A stretch of DNA of 42,449 bases from positions 203,429 to 245,877 of the forward strand of contig JAPLME010000012.1 of the NCBI GenBank assembly GCA_026387175.1. Direction: 5' to 3'. This document shows, one piece after another, positions 24,585 to 32,017 of the stretch. Within the stretch, counting starts at the first letter, position 1, and each line of letters opens with the position of its first letter. Below the pieces are notes generated by a model. It had not been told where the DNA came from, made no database searches, and worked only from the letters and a program-made list of their open reading frames with translations. The stretch comes from Candidatus Omnitrophota bacterium (GTDB lineage: Bacteria; Omnitrophota; Gorgyraeia; 2-01-FULL-45-10). Position numbers and translations under genes: made by a program.

Positions 24585-24690
24585 GCCAAAAAGTGTGGAA
24601 CTGCTTTTTGGCTTCAGCCTGCCAGAGTAAGATAATAGCAGGGCTAGCGCCCAAATCGTTTTAAGGAAAACCTAAATCGGTTTTCCTTAA
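24585..24690 (+). terminator. tandem hairpins downstream of tmRNA
   Basis: A first hairpin, GCCAAAAAG (24585-24593) with CTTTTTGGC (24604-24612), has no T-run. The second, 24661-24672 with 24679-24690, is a perfect twelve-pair stem with a six-base loop followed by a mixed T/C stretch (TATTCCTTTC). The second is the more likely terminator for ssrA. The symmetrical A/T ends could work in either direction. Confidence 0.62.
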
Positions 24691-24728
24691 TATTCCTTTC
24701 CCTTATGTGGAAGTAAGACAGGATATCA

Positions 24729-25850
24729 ATGAAATTTATAAACAAAGTGCTTGCTGTGGTATTTGTTACGATCTTTCTTGCCGGATGCGCGGCCCAGGCG
24801 CCCTATTTTAAGCTCGATCCGAGCCTGCAGAGCAGTATCCGGATCATCGACGGATATAAGTATCTCCCGCTGACGAGAATTTGCGACACATATAAGGTTA
24901 GCTGCAGTTGGGATACTTTTGCAAAAACGGCTTCTCTCAAGGCAGGATCCAATAACATAGTCTTGAGATCCGAGAGCCGTATAATTCTCATTAATGGCAA
25001 GGAGAGCAAGCTTGACAGGCCTGTGGTGGTCACAGACGGAACCGTCTTTGTGCCAGTCTCATTTGCCAGAAAGACCATAGCGCCTCTCTCCGCCGCCGAA
25101 ACCGCGGCGCCGCAGAAGGTACCTGTTATTGAGGCCGAGAAAGCGTTTACGATCAGGACAATAGCTCTCGATACGGGCCATGGAGGAAAAGACGCTGGCG
25201 CGATCGGCCGGGGCAGGGGCACAAAAGAGAAAGACGTAGCGCTTACTCTTTCGAAGAAAGTAAGGAACCTTCTCGAAAACGCGGGCATAAAGGTCGTGAT
25301 GATCCGCGATAATGATACGTTCGTCGCGCTCCCGAAAAGAAGCGTGATAGCCAACGACAGCGGCGCGGACATTTTCGTGAGCATTCACATAAATGCGTCG
25401 TTCTCAAAGCTTGCGCGGGGATTTGAATGTTACTATCTTTCAAGCGCCACAGACGATAACGCCAGGGCCCTGGAAGCTTTTGAGGACTCATCATTGAAAC
25501 TGAGCGACGATGCCGATGCCGAACATTCCCGCCGGCTCGATAAGACGCTGTGGGACATGACGCTTACGGAGAATAGAAAGGAATCGGAAGAGCTCGCCGG
25601 CTTTATATGCAAATCTGTCGATGAGGAACAATTGATAAAGAATAACGGAGTTAAATCGGCCAGATTTTACGTATTAAAGCATACGCATATACCGTCAGTA
25701 TTGGTCGAGAGCGGTTACATATCGAACAGGATCGAAGAGATGAAATTAAGGGATCAGGGTTTTCTGGATAAGATGGCCGAGGCCATCGTCCGGGGGATAT
25801 TGAGATATAAGAAACGCTATGAATCTACGGAAGGGTTTACCAATGTCTGA
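24729..25850 (+). CDS. lipoprotein N-acetylmuramoyl-L-alanine amidase (Amidase_3)
   Basis: A 373-residue lipoprotein with signal and lipobox F-L-A-G-C. Residues ~40-115 resemble a copper amine oxidase N-terminal-like repeat (G-Y-K-Y-L-P-L then T-V-F-V-P-V-S-F-A), which in exported enzymes often acts as a wall-binding or oligomerising module. Residues ~145-365 form a zinc amidase_3 domain: I-A-L-D-T-G-H-G-G-K-D-x-G-A (His ligand), the catalytic-site region K-E-K-D-V-A-L, V-S-I-H-I-N-A (His ligand) and the late V-L-V-E-S-G-Y-I-S-N (Glu). It cleaves the stem peptide from MurNAc in peptidoglycan. It overlaps murI by eight bases, a sensible wall-metabolism pair. Confidence 0.94.
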   Translation: MKFINKVLAVVFVTIFLAGCAAQAPYFKLDPSLQSSIRIIDGYKYLPLTRICDTYKVSCSWDTFAKTASLKAGSNNIVLRSESRIILINGKESKLDRPVVVTDGTVFVPVSFARKTIAPLSAAETAAPQKVPVIEAEKAFTIRTIALDTGHGGKDAGAIGRGRGTKEKDVALTLSKKVRNLLENAGIKVVMIRDNDTFVALPKRSVIANDSGADIFVSIHINASFSKLARGFECYYLSSATDDNARALEAFEDSSLKLSDDADAEHSRRLDKTLWDMTLTENRKESEELAGFICKSVDEEQLIKNNGVKSARFYVLKHTHIPSVLVESGYISNRIEEMKLRDQGFLDKMAEAIVRGILRYKKRYESTEGFTNV

Positions 25851-26640
25851 CAGGCGGCCGATAGGTATATTCGATTCAGGTGTGGGCGGGCTTACGGTCG
25901 CGCAGCAGATACAGAATATGCTTCCGGAAGAGGATATAGTATATTTCGGAGATACCGCCCGCGTTCCTTACGGCACTAAATCTAAAGAAACCGTAACGAA
26001 ATTTTCGGTCGAGAATGTCGAATTTCTTATGGAGAAAGATGTGAAGCTGGTAGTGGTGGCATGCAATACCGCCTCGTCGCTCAGCCTCGATTTTATTAAG
26101 AGATGTTTCCGCGTGCCTATAGTGGGCGTTATAGAGCCGGGCGCGAAAGGCGCGGTGCGTTCTACGAGAAATAAACATATCGGCGTGATAGGGACTAATG
26201 CCACAATATCTTCCGGCGCGTATGAGAAAGCGATAAGGAAGATCGACCCCAGGATTTCGGTGGCATCGCGCAGCTGCCCGTTATTCGTTCCGCTCGTAGA
26301 GGAAGGTTGGCTGAAGGAGCCTGTTACGCGCGACATTGCTTCGATATATCTGGCCCCGCTAAGGGCATCGAAGATAGATACGTTGATAATGGGATGCACT
26401 CATTACCCGCTTTTATTTAAGGTAATTCAGGATATCATGGGCCATAAAGTAGTTCTGATAGATTCGGCCAAAGAGGTGGCTAAAGAGGCGAAGGTGATAT
26501 TAGATTCGACGGGCCTCTTGAACTCATCCGGCAGAAAGGGCAAATATAACTTCTTTGTCAGTGATGAGCCTTCCAGGTTTGTCGCGGTGGCCGAAAGATT
26601 TTTGAAGAAAAAGATATCCTGTGTCAAGAGGGCGGTGTAA
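25843..26640 (+). CDS. murI: glutamate racemase
   Basis: 265 residues from ATG 25843. That start is preferred over the in-frame ATG at 25819 because GGAAGGG lies seven bases upstream and the product then opens as usual with R-P-I-G-I-F-D-S-G-V-G-G-L-T-V. The two catalytic cysteines are Cys74 (V-V-A-C-N-T-A-S) and Cys185 (M-G-C-T-H-Y-P-L-L), and the substrate loop F-G-D-T-A-R-V-P-Y-G is present. It interconverts L- and D-glutamate to supply D-Glu for peptidoglycan. It is coupled to the amidase gene upstream. Confidence 0.97.
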   Translation: MSDRRPIGIFDSGVGGLTVAQQIQNMLPEEDIVYFGDTARVPYGTKSKETVTKFSVENVEFLMEKDVKLVVVACNTASSLSLDFIKRCFRVPIVGVIEPGAKGAVRSTRNKHIGVIGTNATISSGAYEKAIRKIDPRISVASRSCPLFVPLVEEGWLKEPVTRDIASIYLAPLRASKIDTLIMGCTHYPLLFKVIQDIMGHKVVLIDSAKEVAKEAKVILDSTGLLNSSGRKGKYNFFVSDEPSRFVAVAERFLKKKISCVKRAV

Positions 26641-26666
26641 TCGGTTACTAAGTTGGAGAGAAGAAG

Positions 26667-27038
26667 ATGTACGAGATAAAGGTGAAGGCGAATTTCAGTT
26701 CCGCGCATAACTTACGTAACTACCGGGGTAAATGCGAACATCTGCACGGGCATAACTGGAACGTCGAAGCGATATTCGCGTATGGAAAACTTGACAAGGA
26801 CGGGATGGCGATGGATTTTAAAGACGCGAAGGCTGTCTTGAAGCGCGCCATAGAGGATATGGATCATTCGTATCTGAACGAACTCGAAAGCTTCAAAACC
26901 ATGAATCCCACATCGGAAAATATCGCGAAATTGATATATGGCAGGATCAAGAAAGCGTCAGCCGGGATCAAGTCCATATCCGTGTGGGAAAACGGTAATT
27001 CCTGCGCCACTTATACGGAAGGCCCGAAGAGCCGATGA
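26667..27038 (+). CDS. queD: 6-carboxy-5,6,7,8-tetrahydropterin synthase
   Basis: 123 residues. The zinc ligands lie in F-S-S-A-H-N-L and H-L-H-G-H-N-W; the catalytic Cys is in R-G-K-C-E-H, and a late V-W-E-N-G-N-S-C-A-T matches the family C-terminus. It converts dihydroneopterin triphosphate to carboxytetrahydropterin, the second step of 7-deazaguanine synthesis. It is first of a tight queD-queC-queE-queF cluster and overlaps queC by four bases. GTP cyclohydrolase I (folE), the first enzyme, is not in this window. Confidence 0.96.
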   Translation: MYEIKVKANFSSAHNLRNYRGKCEHLHGHNWNVEAIFAYGKLDKDGMAMDFKDAKAVLKRAIEDMDHSYLNELESFKTMNPTSENIAKLIYGRIKKASAGIKSISVWENGNSCATYTEGPKSR

Positions 27039-27703
27039 AGAAGGCAGTGATCCTTCTCTCCGGCGGACTCGACTCCGCCGTTACGATGTATGTTGCCCGC
27101 AACAAGGGCTACGAATGTTACGCGTTAATATTCGATTACGGCCAAAGACATAAGAAGGAGCTTGCGTCCGCGAGAAAACTGGCCCGAAAGTGCGGCGCTC
27201 ATTTAAAATCGGTTACGCTTACCCTGCCGTGGAAGGGCTCAAGTCTCGTAGATAAAGAAGCGCCGCTTCCGTTAGGCCGGAGCGCTAAGGATATAACCGG
27301 ATCCGGCGTCCCGTCGACGTATGTGCCCGCGAGAAACACCATCTTTTTAAGTATTGCGGCCTCATATGCCGAAACCATAGGTGCCTCAGCGATATTTATC
27401 GGCGCGCACACCGAGGATTCGAGCGGTTATCCCGATTGCAGGCTGGGTTACCTGAGGGCCTTCGATAAGGTAATCGCCTTAGGCACGAAGCGCGGGCTTG
27501 AGAGTAAATTACGCCTGGAATTTCCGTTAATAAAAAAAGACAAGTCCGGGATAATAAAGCTCGCTCGCTCGCTTGGCGCACCTCTTCAGTATACATGGTC
27601 ATGTTATCAGGGCCGAAGAGCCCCTTGCGGTAAATGTGATTCGTGTGTTTTGAGGGCAAAAGGTTTTAAAGAAGCGGGACTGAAGGATCCGTTATATGAG
27701 TAA
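27035..27703 (+). CDS. queC: 7-cyano-7-deazaguanine (preQ0) synthase
   Basis: 222 residues. The ATP-pyrophosphatase loop L-L-S-G-G-L-D-S-A is at the N-terminus, followed by F-D-Y-G-Q-R-H-K-K-E-L. The mid segment P-A-R-N-T-I-F-L-S is present, and the C-terminal zinc site is C-Y-Q-G...P-C-G-K-C-D-S-C. It converts carboxydeazaguanine to preQ0 using ATP and ammonia. The stop overlaps the queE start by eight bases. Confidence 0.98.
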   Translation: MKKAVILLSGGLDSAVTMYVARNKGYECYALIFDYGQRHKKELASARKLARKCGAHLKSVTLTLPWKGSSLVDKEAPLPLGRSAKDITGSGVPSTYVPARNTIFLSIAASYAETIGASAIFIGAHTEDSSGYPDCRLGYLRAFDKVIALGTKRGLESKLRLEFPLIKKDKSGIIKLARSLGAPLQYTWSCYQGRRAPCGKCDSCVLRAKGFKEAGLKDPLYE

Positions 27704-28400
27704 AGAGAGCGCGGAAATAACAGAGATATTTTCATCGATACAGGGCGAGGGAATATTCGCGGGCGCAAAACAGATATTCGTGCGCTTCAAAGCCTGTAAT
27801 CTGGCATGCAGTTTTTGTGATGAGCCGAGAGATGCGGCCGGTGAAATATATACACCGGCGTCTCTGATGAACGAGATTCGGCTATTAACCGAAAAGAAGG
27901 GCCCGCATCATTCCGTCTCTCTCACTGGAGGAGAGCCGCTCTGTTACACGGATTTTTTGAGCTCTTTCCTGCCGTTATTGAGCAAATCGGGCAGAAAGTC
28001 CTATCTCGAGACCAATGGGACGCTGCCAGGTGAGCTTGCGCGCGTGATAGATCTTATAGACATAGTAGCTATGGATTTCAAGCTGCCCTCTTCGACGGGA
28101 GAAAGGGCTTTCTGGGGCGAGCACCTCGAATTTTTAAAGATAGCTTCAAAGAAAAAAGTTTTCGTAAAAGCGATAGTGACGCCGGAGACAACGGCGGAAG
28201 ATATAAGGCAGGCGGTTTCTATAATTAAGAACCTGAATAAACATGTGCCTTTTATTTTGCAGCCTGCCACACCGGTAAAGAAATCCGACAAGGAAGTCGA
28301 TACCGGGACCCTTCTGGAATTTATGGAGATAGGGATCGATAATGATCTGGAGCAGATAAGGGTAATGCCTCAGGTTCATAAGATAATGGGAATTAAATAA
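27696..28400 (+). CDS. queE: 7-carboxy-7-deazaguanine synthase (radical SAM)
   Basis: 234 residues. The N-terminal E-I-F-S-S-I-Q-G-E-G signature is followed by the radical-SAM cluster motif C-x3-C-x2-C in A-C-N-L-A-C-S-F-C-D, the V-S-L-T-G-G-E-P-L SAM-binding loop and a late V-M-P-Q-V-H-K. It rearranges carboxytetrahydropterin to carboxydeazaguanine. It sits between queC and queF with only a ten-base gap to the latter. Confidence 0.96.
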   Translation: MSKESAEITEIFSSIQGEGIFAGAKQIFVRFKACNLACSFCDEPRDAAGEIYTPASLMNEIRLLTEKKGPHHSVSLTGGEPLCYTDFLSSFLPLLSKSGRKSYLETNGTLPGELARVIDLIDIVAMDFKLPSSTGERAFWGEHLEFLKIASKKKVFVKAIVTPETTAEDIRQAVSIIKNLNKHVPFILQPATPVKKSDKEVDTGTLLEFMEIGIDNDLEQIRVMPQVHKIMGIK

Positions 28401-28410
28401 CGGGGAGAAT

Positions 28411-28818
28411 ATGAAGAGATCTTTATATGAAGGGCTGCAGGGGGAGATACGGAAATTAAAGACGCCGCGCGTAGATACCTGGAAGAACCAGTATCCGGAC
28501 AGGGACTATACCATACAGATCGATATTCCTGAGTTTACCTGTATCTGTCCGAAGACGGGCCTGCCCGACTTTGCCATGATAATCATTAAGTATGTACCGG
28601 ATAAGGAGTGCATCGAGCTGAAGTCGCTTAAATATTACACGCTCTTTTATCGGGATGTAGGCATATTCAATGAGCATGTCGTGAATAAGATGCTCGACGA
28701 TTTCGTGAAGAGCTGCAAGCCGAGATGGATGGAGATATTCGGAGAATTCAATGCCCGCGGCGGCATTAAGACTACAGTGACGGCGGAGTACAGAAAGAGG
28801 CCTTCTAAAGATATATAA
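28411..28818 (+). CDS. queF: NADPH-dependent preQ0 reductase, type I
   Basis: 135 residues, the short unimodular (YkvM-like) form. The catalytic Cys and Asp lie in F-T-C-I-C-P-K-T-G-L-P-D-F. The substrate Glu is in C-I-E-L-K-S-L-K-Y-Y, and N-A-R-G-G-I-K-T follows. It reduces the nitrile preQ0 to preQ1 for queuosine. A GGGGAG ribosome site precedes the ATG. With queD, queC and queE it completes the route from dihydroneopterin triphosphate to preQ1. tgt and queA are not seen here. Confidence 0.97.
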   Translation: MKRSLYEGLQGEIRKLKTPRVDTWKNQYPDRDYTIQIDIPEFTCICPKTGLPDFAMIIIKYVPDKECIELKSLKYYTLFYRDVGIFNEHVVNKMLDDFVKSCKPRWMEIFGEFNARGGIKTTVTAEYRKRPSKDI

Positions 28819-28825
28819 GGGCTAT

Positions 28826-29668
28826 ATGAGAGAGATAAACGTTTCACGAATAAAAAAGGCCGTAGAAGAGCTTTGTCTTAAGGCTAACTTTACGCTCAGG
28901 AAAGACATTCTTAACGCGCTTGAGCGCGCGCTAAAGAAAGAGACGAATCCCCGCGCCAGAAGTATATTAAAGACGATCATCGAAAATGCGCGTCTTGCTA
29001 AAGCCAATTCGCTCGCGATCTGCCAGGACACAGGTATGGTATTTGTCCATCTTGATATAGGGCAGAATGTCAGGCTCTTCGGAGGAAGCTTGCGTAAGGC
29101 GATAACTGATGGCGTTAAAGAGGCATATGCCAGAGGATGCCTGCGTAAGTCGGTGGTCGGGAATCCTCTCTTTCGCGAGAATACAAAGACGAACACACCC
29201 GCCATAATAGTGACGGACATAGTCGACGGTAATAAAGTGAAAATAGATCTCGCGCCCAAAGGTTTCGGAAGCGAGAATAAGAGCATGATAAAGATGTTTA
29301 AGCCGACCGCATCGGCCGATGAGATAAAAGATTTTATCATAGATGTTGTGAAGGGCGCCGGGCCCGACGCGTGCCCGCCATTTGTTTTAGGGGTGGGCAT
29401 AGGCGGGACGTTTGAGGTTGCGGCCGGCCTCGCTAAGAAAGCGCTGATTAGACCGATAGACAGGAAAAACCCCGATAAGCGCCTGGCCAGACTCGAAAAG
29501 GAGCTTCTGGAAGAGATGAATTCGCTTGGTATGGGGCCGATGGCGCTCGGAGGAAAAGCTACGGCGCTCGGTGTTAACATACTGAGCTACGCCACTCATA
29601 TAGCGGGGCTTCCAGTTGCTGTAAATATGAGTTGTCACGCGACGAGGAGCGCTTCAAAGACGCTATGA
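28826..29668 (+). CDS. class I fumarate hydratase, alpha subunit (N-terminal half type)
   Basis: 280 residues, the separate N-terminal half of iron-sulfur fumarases/tartrate dehydratases (TtdA-like). Three cysteines suited to a 4Fe-4S cluster are present in A-I-C-Q-D-T-G-M, P-D-A-C-P-P-F and N-M-S-C-H-A-T-R-S. The glycine-rich L-G-V-G-I-G-G-T-F segment and F-R-E-N-T-K-T-N-T-P-A also match the family. It catalyses reversible hydration of fumarate to malate with the beta subunit encoded next, which overlaps by four bases. L-tartrate dehydratase cannot be excluded by sequence alone. Confidence 0.93.
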   Translation: MREINVSRIKKAVEELCLKANFTLRKDILNALERALKKETNPRARSILKTIIENARLAKANSLAICQDTGMVFVHLDIGQNVRLFGGSLRKAITDGVKEAYARGCLRKSVVGNPLFRENTKTNTPAIIVTDIVDGNKVKIDLAPKGFGSENKSMIKMFKPTASADEIKDFIIDVVKGAGPDACPPFVLGVGIGGTFEVAAGLAKKALIRPIDRKNPDKRLARLEKELLEEMNSLGMGPMALGGKATALGVNILSYATHIAGLPVAVNMSCHATRSASKTL

Positions 29669-30213
29669 AACAGAAACATATCACTGCTCCTATTACCTTA
29701 GGAGAGCGCAAGAAACTAAGAGCCGGAGACGAAGTGCTATTGAGCGGTATAATATTTACGGCAAGGGACTCTGCGCATAAGCGTTTATTCGATATGATAA
29801 AATCCGGCAAGCGCATACCTTTGGATCTGAGGGACACCGTTATATACTATGCGGGGCCCACTCCATCCAGGCCGGGAAGGGCAATAGGTTCATGCGGGCC
29901 GACGACAAGTTCCCGTATGGACGCGTTTACGCCTGAGTTGATAAAGCTGGGCCTGGCCGGGATGATAGGGAAGGGCGGTAGGTCCGCCGAAGTGCGAAAG
30001 GCAATCAAGAGGCATGCTTCGGTATATTTTCTTGCCACAGGCGGGATAGGGGCTCTGCTTTCGACGAAGGTGAGATCGTCTAAGGCGATACTATTTAAGG
30101 AACTCGGCCCCGAAGCTGTTTATAAACTGGAAGTGAAGGACTTTCCGTTAATCGTGGGAATAGACTCGAAAGGGAATGATATTTATGATAAGGCAGGACG
30201 GAAGAAGAGATAG
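29665..30213 (+). CDS. class I fumarate hydratase, beta subunit (C-terminal half type)
   Basis: 182 residues from ATG 29665, which overlaps the alpha stop (ATGA); a TTG start at 29632 would be longer than the family norm. Typical motifs are [16 protein letters not shown] and Y-Y-A-G-P-T-P, followed by [12 protein letters not shown], which contributes to the substrate site. A late [10 protein letters not shown] is present. It forms the active enzyme with the alpha subunit. Confidence 0.94.
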   Translation: MKQKHITAPITLGERKKLRAGDEVLLSGIIFTARDSAHKRLFDMIKSGKRIPLDLRDTVIYYAGPTPSRPGRAIGSCGPTTSSRMDAFTPELIKLGLAGMIGKGGRSAEVRKAIKRHASVYFLATGGIGALLSTKVRSSKAILFKELGPEAVYKLEVKDFPLIVGIDSKGNDIYDKAGRKKR

Positions 30214-30913
30214 CGAGCTTCGTAAGATCAAGGTCACAAAAGACTATATCAAATATGCCGAAGGCTCATGCCTTATAGAGTTCGGCAATACCAGGGTGAT
30301 AACTACCGCGAGTGTTGAAGAGACCGTTCCGCCGTTCCTGAAAGGCAAGAAGAAGGGTTGGGTCACGGCCGAGTACAGCATGATACCGCGCTCGTGTAAA
30401 TCGAGAGTTCCGCGTGAAGCCTCAAAAGGTAAACTCGGCGGCAGGACCCACGAGATACAGCGGCTTATCGGCCGCTCGATGCGGACCGTAGTTGATATGG
30501 ATAAGCTGGGCGAGCGGACGATATGGATTGACTGCGATGTGATCCAGGCTGACGGCGGCACCAGGTGCGCGAGCATCACAGGGAGCTTTATATCGCTTGT
30601 CCTGGCATTGGCAAAATTGAAAAAAGACGGAGTGATAGCGGAAGTGCCGGTCTCGGATTATGTAGCGGCCGTGAGCGTCGGGATGCTGGGTGGCAGGCCT
30701 GCGCTTGACCTCAACTACGATGAGGATTCGAACGCGGAAGTCGATATGAATATTATAATGACAGGTGACGGCCGGTTTATAGAAGTGCAGGGCACCGCCG
30801 AAAGAGAGCCGTTCACAAAGAATGAGATGGAGAAATTATTGGCGCTGGCTCGAGGAGGCATAGAAAAGCTTATAGCGGTCCAGAAGAAAGCGCTGAAGGG
30901 TCTAATTCAGTAA
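30185..30913 (+). CDS. rph: ribonuclease PH
   Basis: 242 residues from ATG 30185. This start is preferred over ATG 30176 because AAAGGGA (from 30169) is then correctly spaced, and the product opens with the usual [12 protein letters not shown]. The core motifs are [26 protein letters not shown] and [13 protein letters not shown], followed by the phosphate-site G-T-A-E-R-E-P-F. It trims tRNA 3' ends by phosphorolysis. It overlaps the fumarase beta gene by 29 bases and rdgB by one, a common rph-rdgB pairing. Confidence 0.97.
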   Translation: MIRQDGRRDSELRKIKVTKDYIKYAEGSCLIEFGNTRVITTASVEETVPPFLKGKKKGWVTAEYSMIPRSCKSRVPREASKGKLGGRTHEIQRLIGRSMRTVVDMDKLGERTIWIDCDVIQADGGTRCASITGSFISLVLALAKLKKDGVIAEVPVSDYVAAVSVGMLGGRPALDLNYDEDSNAEVDMNIIMTGDGRFIEVQGTAEREPFTKNEMEKLLALARGGIEKLIAVQKKALKGLIQ

Positions 30914-31515
30914 TGAGCCCCATCAGAACTCTGGTTGTAGCCACGAAGAACGATAAGAAGCTTTACGAGCTTAGAAGATACTTAAAGACGGTTAAGGCCA
31001 ATATCATATCGCTGAAAGATTTTCAAAAGACGCCCAAAATAGTCGAGAATAAGGACACGTTCAGGGGGAATGCCGCTAAGAAAGCGCTAATCGTGTCGCG
31101 GTTTGTGAAAGGGCTTGCTATAGCGGATGATTCGGGGCTTTGCGTGAAGGCGCTCGGTGATTTACCGGGCGTAAAAAGCGCTCGTTTCGCAGGGCCCGCT
31201 AAGAATGATAAGGCTAATAATCGAAAGGTGCTGGAGCTTTTAGAAGGTGAGAGCCTTTCCAGACGTAAGGCGAGATTTGTTTGCGCCGTGGCGATAGCCG
31301 ATAACGGCAGAATCCTTAAGATCATCGAAGAGGATTGCAAGGGCCTTATAGCGTTTGAAGTGAAAGGCAGACACGGATTCGGCTATGACCCGATCTTCTT
31401 TATTCCCAAATATGGAAAGACATTTGGCCAGCTGGGGTTGAAAACAAAAGACAGGATGAGTCACAGGTCAAAAGCGCTTAAGAAGGCGAGAGCATTTTTA
31501 AAATCCTACAAGTAG
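30913..31515 (+). CDS. rdgB: XTP/dITP (non-canonical purine NTP) pyrophosphatase
   Basis: 200 residues of the Ham1/RdgB family. V-V-A-T-K-N-D-K-K (S/T-x-N-x-x-K) is the triphosphate-binding start. A-I-A-D-D-S-G-L-C-V, G-V-K-S-A-R-F-A-G, the G-R-H-G-F-G-Y-D-P-I-F-F signature and the final M-S-H-R-S-K-A-L complete it. It hydrolyses dITP, XTP and ITP to keep them out of nucleic acids. The start overlaps the rph stop by one base. The next features are tRNA genes. Confidence 0.97.
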   Translation: MSPIRTLVVATKNDKKLYELRRYLKTVKANIISLKDFQKTPKIVENKDTFRGNAAKKALIVSRFVKGLAIADDSGLCVKALGDLPGVKSARFAGPAKNDKANNRKVLELLEGESLSRRKARFVCAVAIADNGRILKIIEEDCKGLIAFEVKGRHGFGYDPIFFIPKYGKTFGQLGLKTKDRMSHRSKALKKARAFLKSYK

Positions 31516-31545
31516 GAAAATATCTGTAGGGGCGATTTTGATTTG

Positions 31546-31554
31546 TGTTATAAT
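31546..31554 (+). promoter_or_regulatory. extended -10 promoter of the tRNA-Pro/tRNA-Arg pair
   Basis: TGTTATAAT: a TG extension and a perfect TATAAT at 31549-31554, 11 bases before tRNA-Pro. No good -35 hexamer is seen 16-18 bases upstream. Confidence 0.6.
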
Positions 31555-31564
31555 TTGCTTGCGG

Positions 31565-31641
31565 CGGGGCGTAGCGCAGCTGGCTAGCGCGTCTGCTTTG
31601 GGAGCAGAAGGTCCTCGGTTCAAATCCGAGCGCCCCGACCA
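31565..31641 (+). tRNA. tRNA-Pro (anticodon TGG)
   Basis: 77 bases with encoded CCA. Acceptor CGGGGCG/CGCCCCG, anticodon stem TCTGC/GCAGA with loop TTTGGGA (TGG), and T-arm CTCGG-TTCAAAT-CCGAG. The first base pair C1-G72 with discriminator A is typical of bacterial proline tRNA. Confidence 0.97.
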
Positions 31642-31667
31642 TTATTGAAAATTTGACAGCTTTACGC

Positions 31668-31744
31668 GTCCCTGTAGCTCAGTTGGATAGAGCATCTGCC
31701 TTCTAAGCAGAGGGTCGCCTGTTCGAATCAGGCCAGGGACGCCA
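31668..31744 (+). tRNA. tRNA-Arg (anticodon TCT)
   Basis: 77 bases with CCA. Acceptor GTCCCTG/CAGGGAC, D arm AGCTCAGTTGGATAGAGC, anticodon stem TCTGC/GCAGA with loop CTTCTAA (TCT), and T-arm GCCTG-TTCGAAT-CAGGC. It follows tRNA-Pro after 26 bases and is probably co-transcribed. Confidence 0.97.
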
Positions 31745-31774
31745 TCTTACTTCGCTCTTAAGACACTTAGGTGA

Positions 31775-31825
31775 GTAGGGCTTCGTAAGACATGCCCTAC
31801 ATGGGGAAACTACGTTTCCCCCTCT
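31775..31825 (+). terminator. two adjacent hairpins after the tRNA pair, possible terminator
   Basis: GTAGGGC (31775-31781) pairs with GCCCTAC (31794-31800). Immediately after, GGGGAAAC (31803-31810) pairs with GTTTCCCC (31814-31821) across a three-base loop. The following bases are CTCTTCGCATTTT, a weak T-run. TCTTAC (31745-31750) can also pair with GTAAGA (31785-31790), an alternative fold. The most likely role is ending the tRNA transcript; a dispersed repeat is possible. Confidence 0.45.
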
Positions 31826-31884
31826 TCGCATTTTCCTACCCATAATTCGACTTAAATAACATAGTATTTTTATAAACTATATTT

Positions 31885-31917
31885 TATCCTAACATTTTTA
31901 TCGCATTTGTTAGGATA
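31885..31917. promoter_or_regulatory. 10-bp interrupted palindrome upstream of the 1168-residue protein gene
   Basis: TATCCTAACA at 31885-31894 is perfectly mirrored by TGTTAGGATA at 31908-31917, with a 13-base AT-rich spacer. Half-sites are about two helical turns apart centre to centre, as for a dimeric or tetrameric DNA-binding protein. It lies 42 bases upstream of the extended -10. The rest of the 31826-32017 gap is AT-rich with no gene. Confidence 0.5.
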
Positions 31918-31939
31918 TAAAAAACTAAGCTGTTTTTCT

Positions 31940-31967
31940 TTGTATTTTTCTGATTTTATGATATACT
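31940..31967 (+). promoter_or_regulatory. promoter of the 1168-residue secreted protein gene
   Basis: Extended -10 TGATATACT (TATACT at 31962-31967) with a partial -35 TTGTAT 16 bases upstream (31940-31945). The predicted start near 31974 gives a ~44-base leader with an AGGTG ribosome site before ATG 32018. Confidence 0.55.
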
Positions 31968-32017
31968 TTAAGTAGATAGAAAAAACTTATTAAAAGTTTA
32001 TAATAATAGGTGTCTCA

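Noticed and set aside
26641-26666. preQ1 riboswitch before the queD-queF genes
   Set aside because: Only 26 bases separate murI from queD and no preQ1-type hairpin with a pairing tail is visible; the genes look like part of a longer operon.
31653-31658. TTGACA between tRNA-Pro and tRNA-Arg as a separate promoter
   Set aside because: A -10 at correct spacing would fall inside tRNA-Arg and none is present; co-transcription from the upstream extended -10 is simpler.
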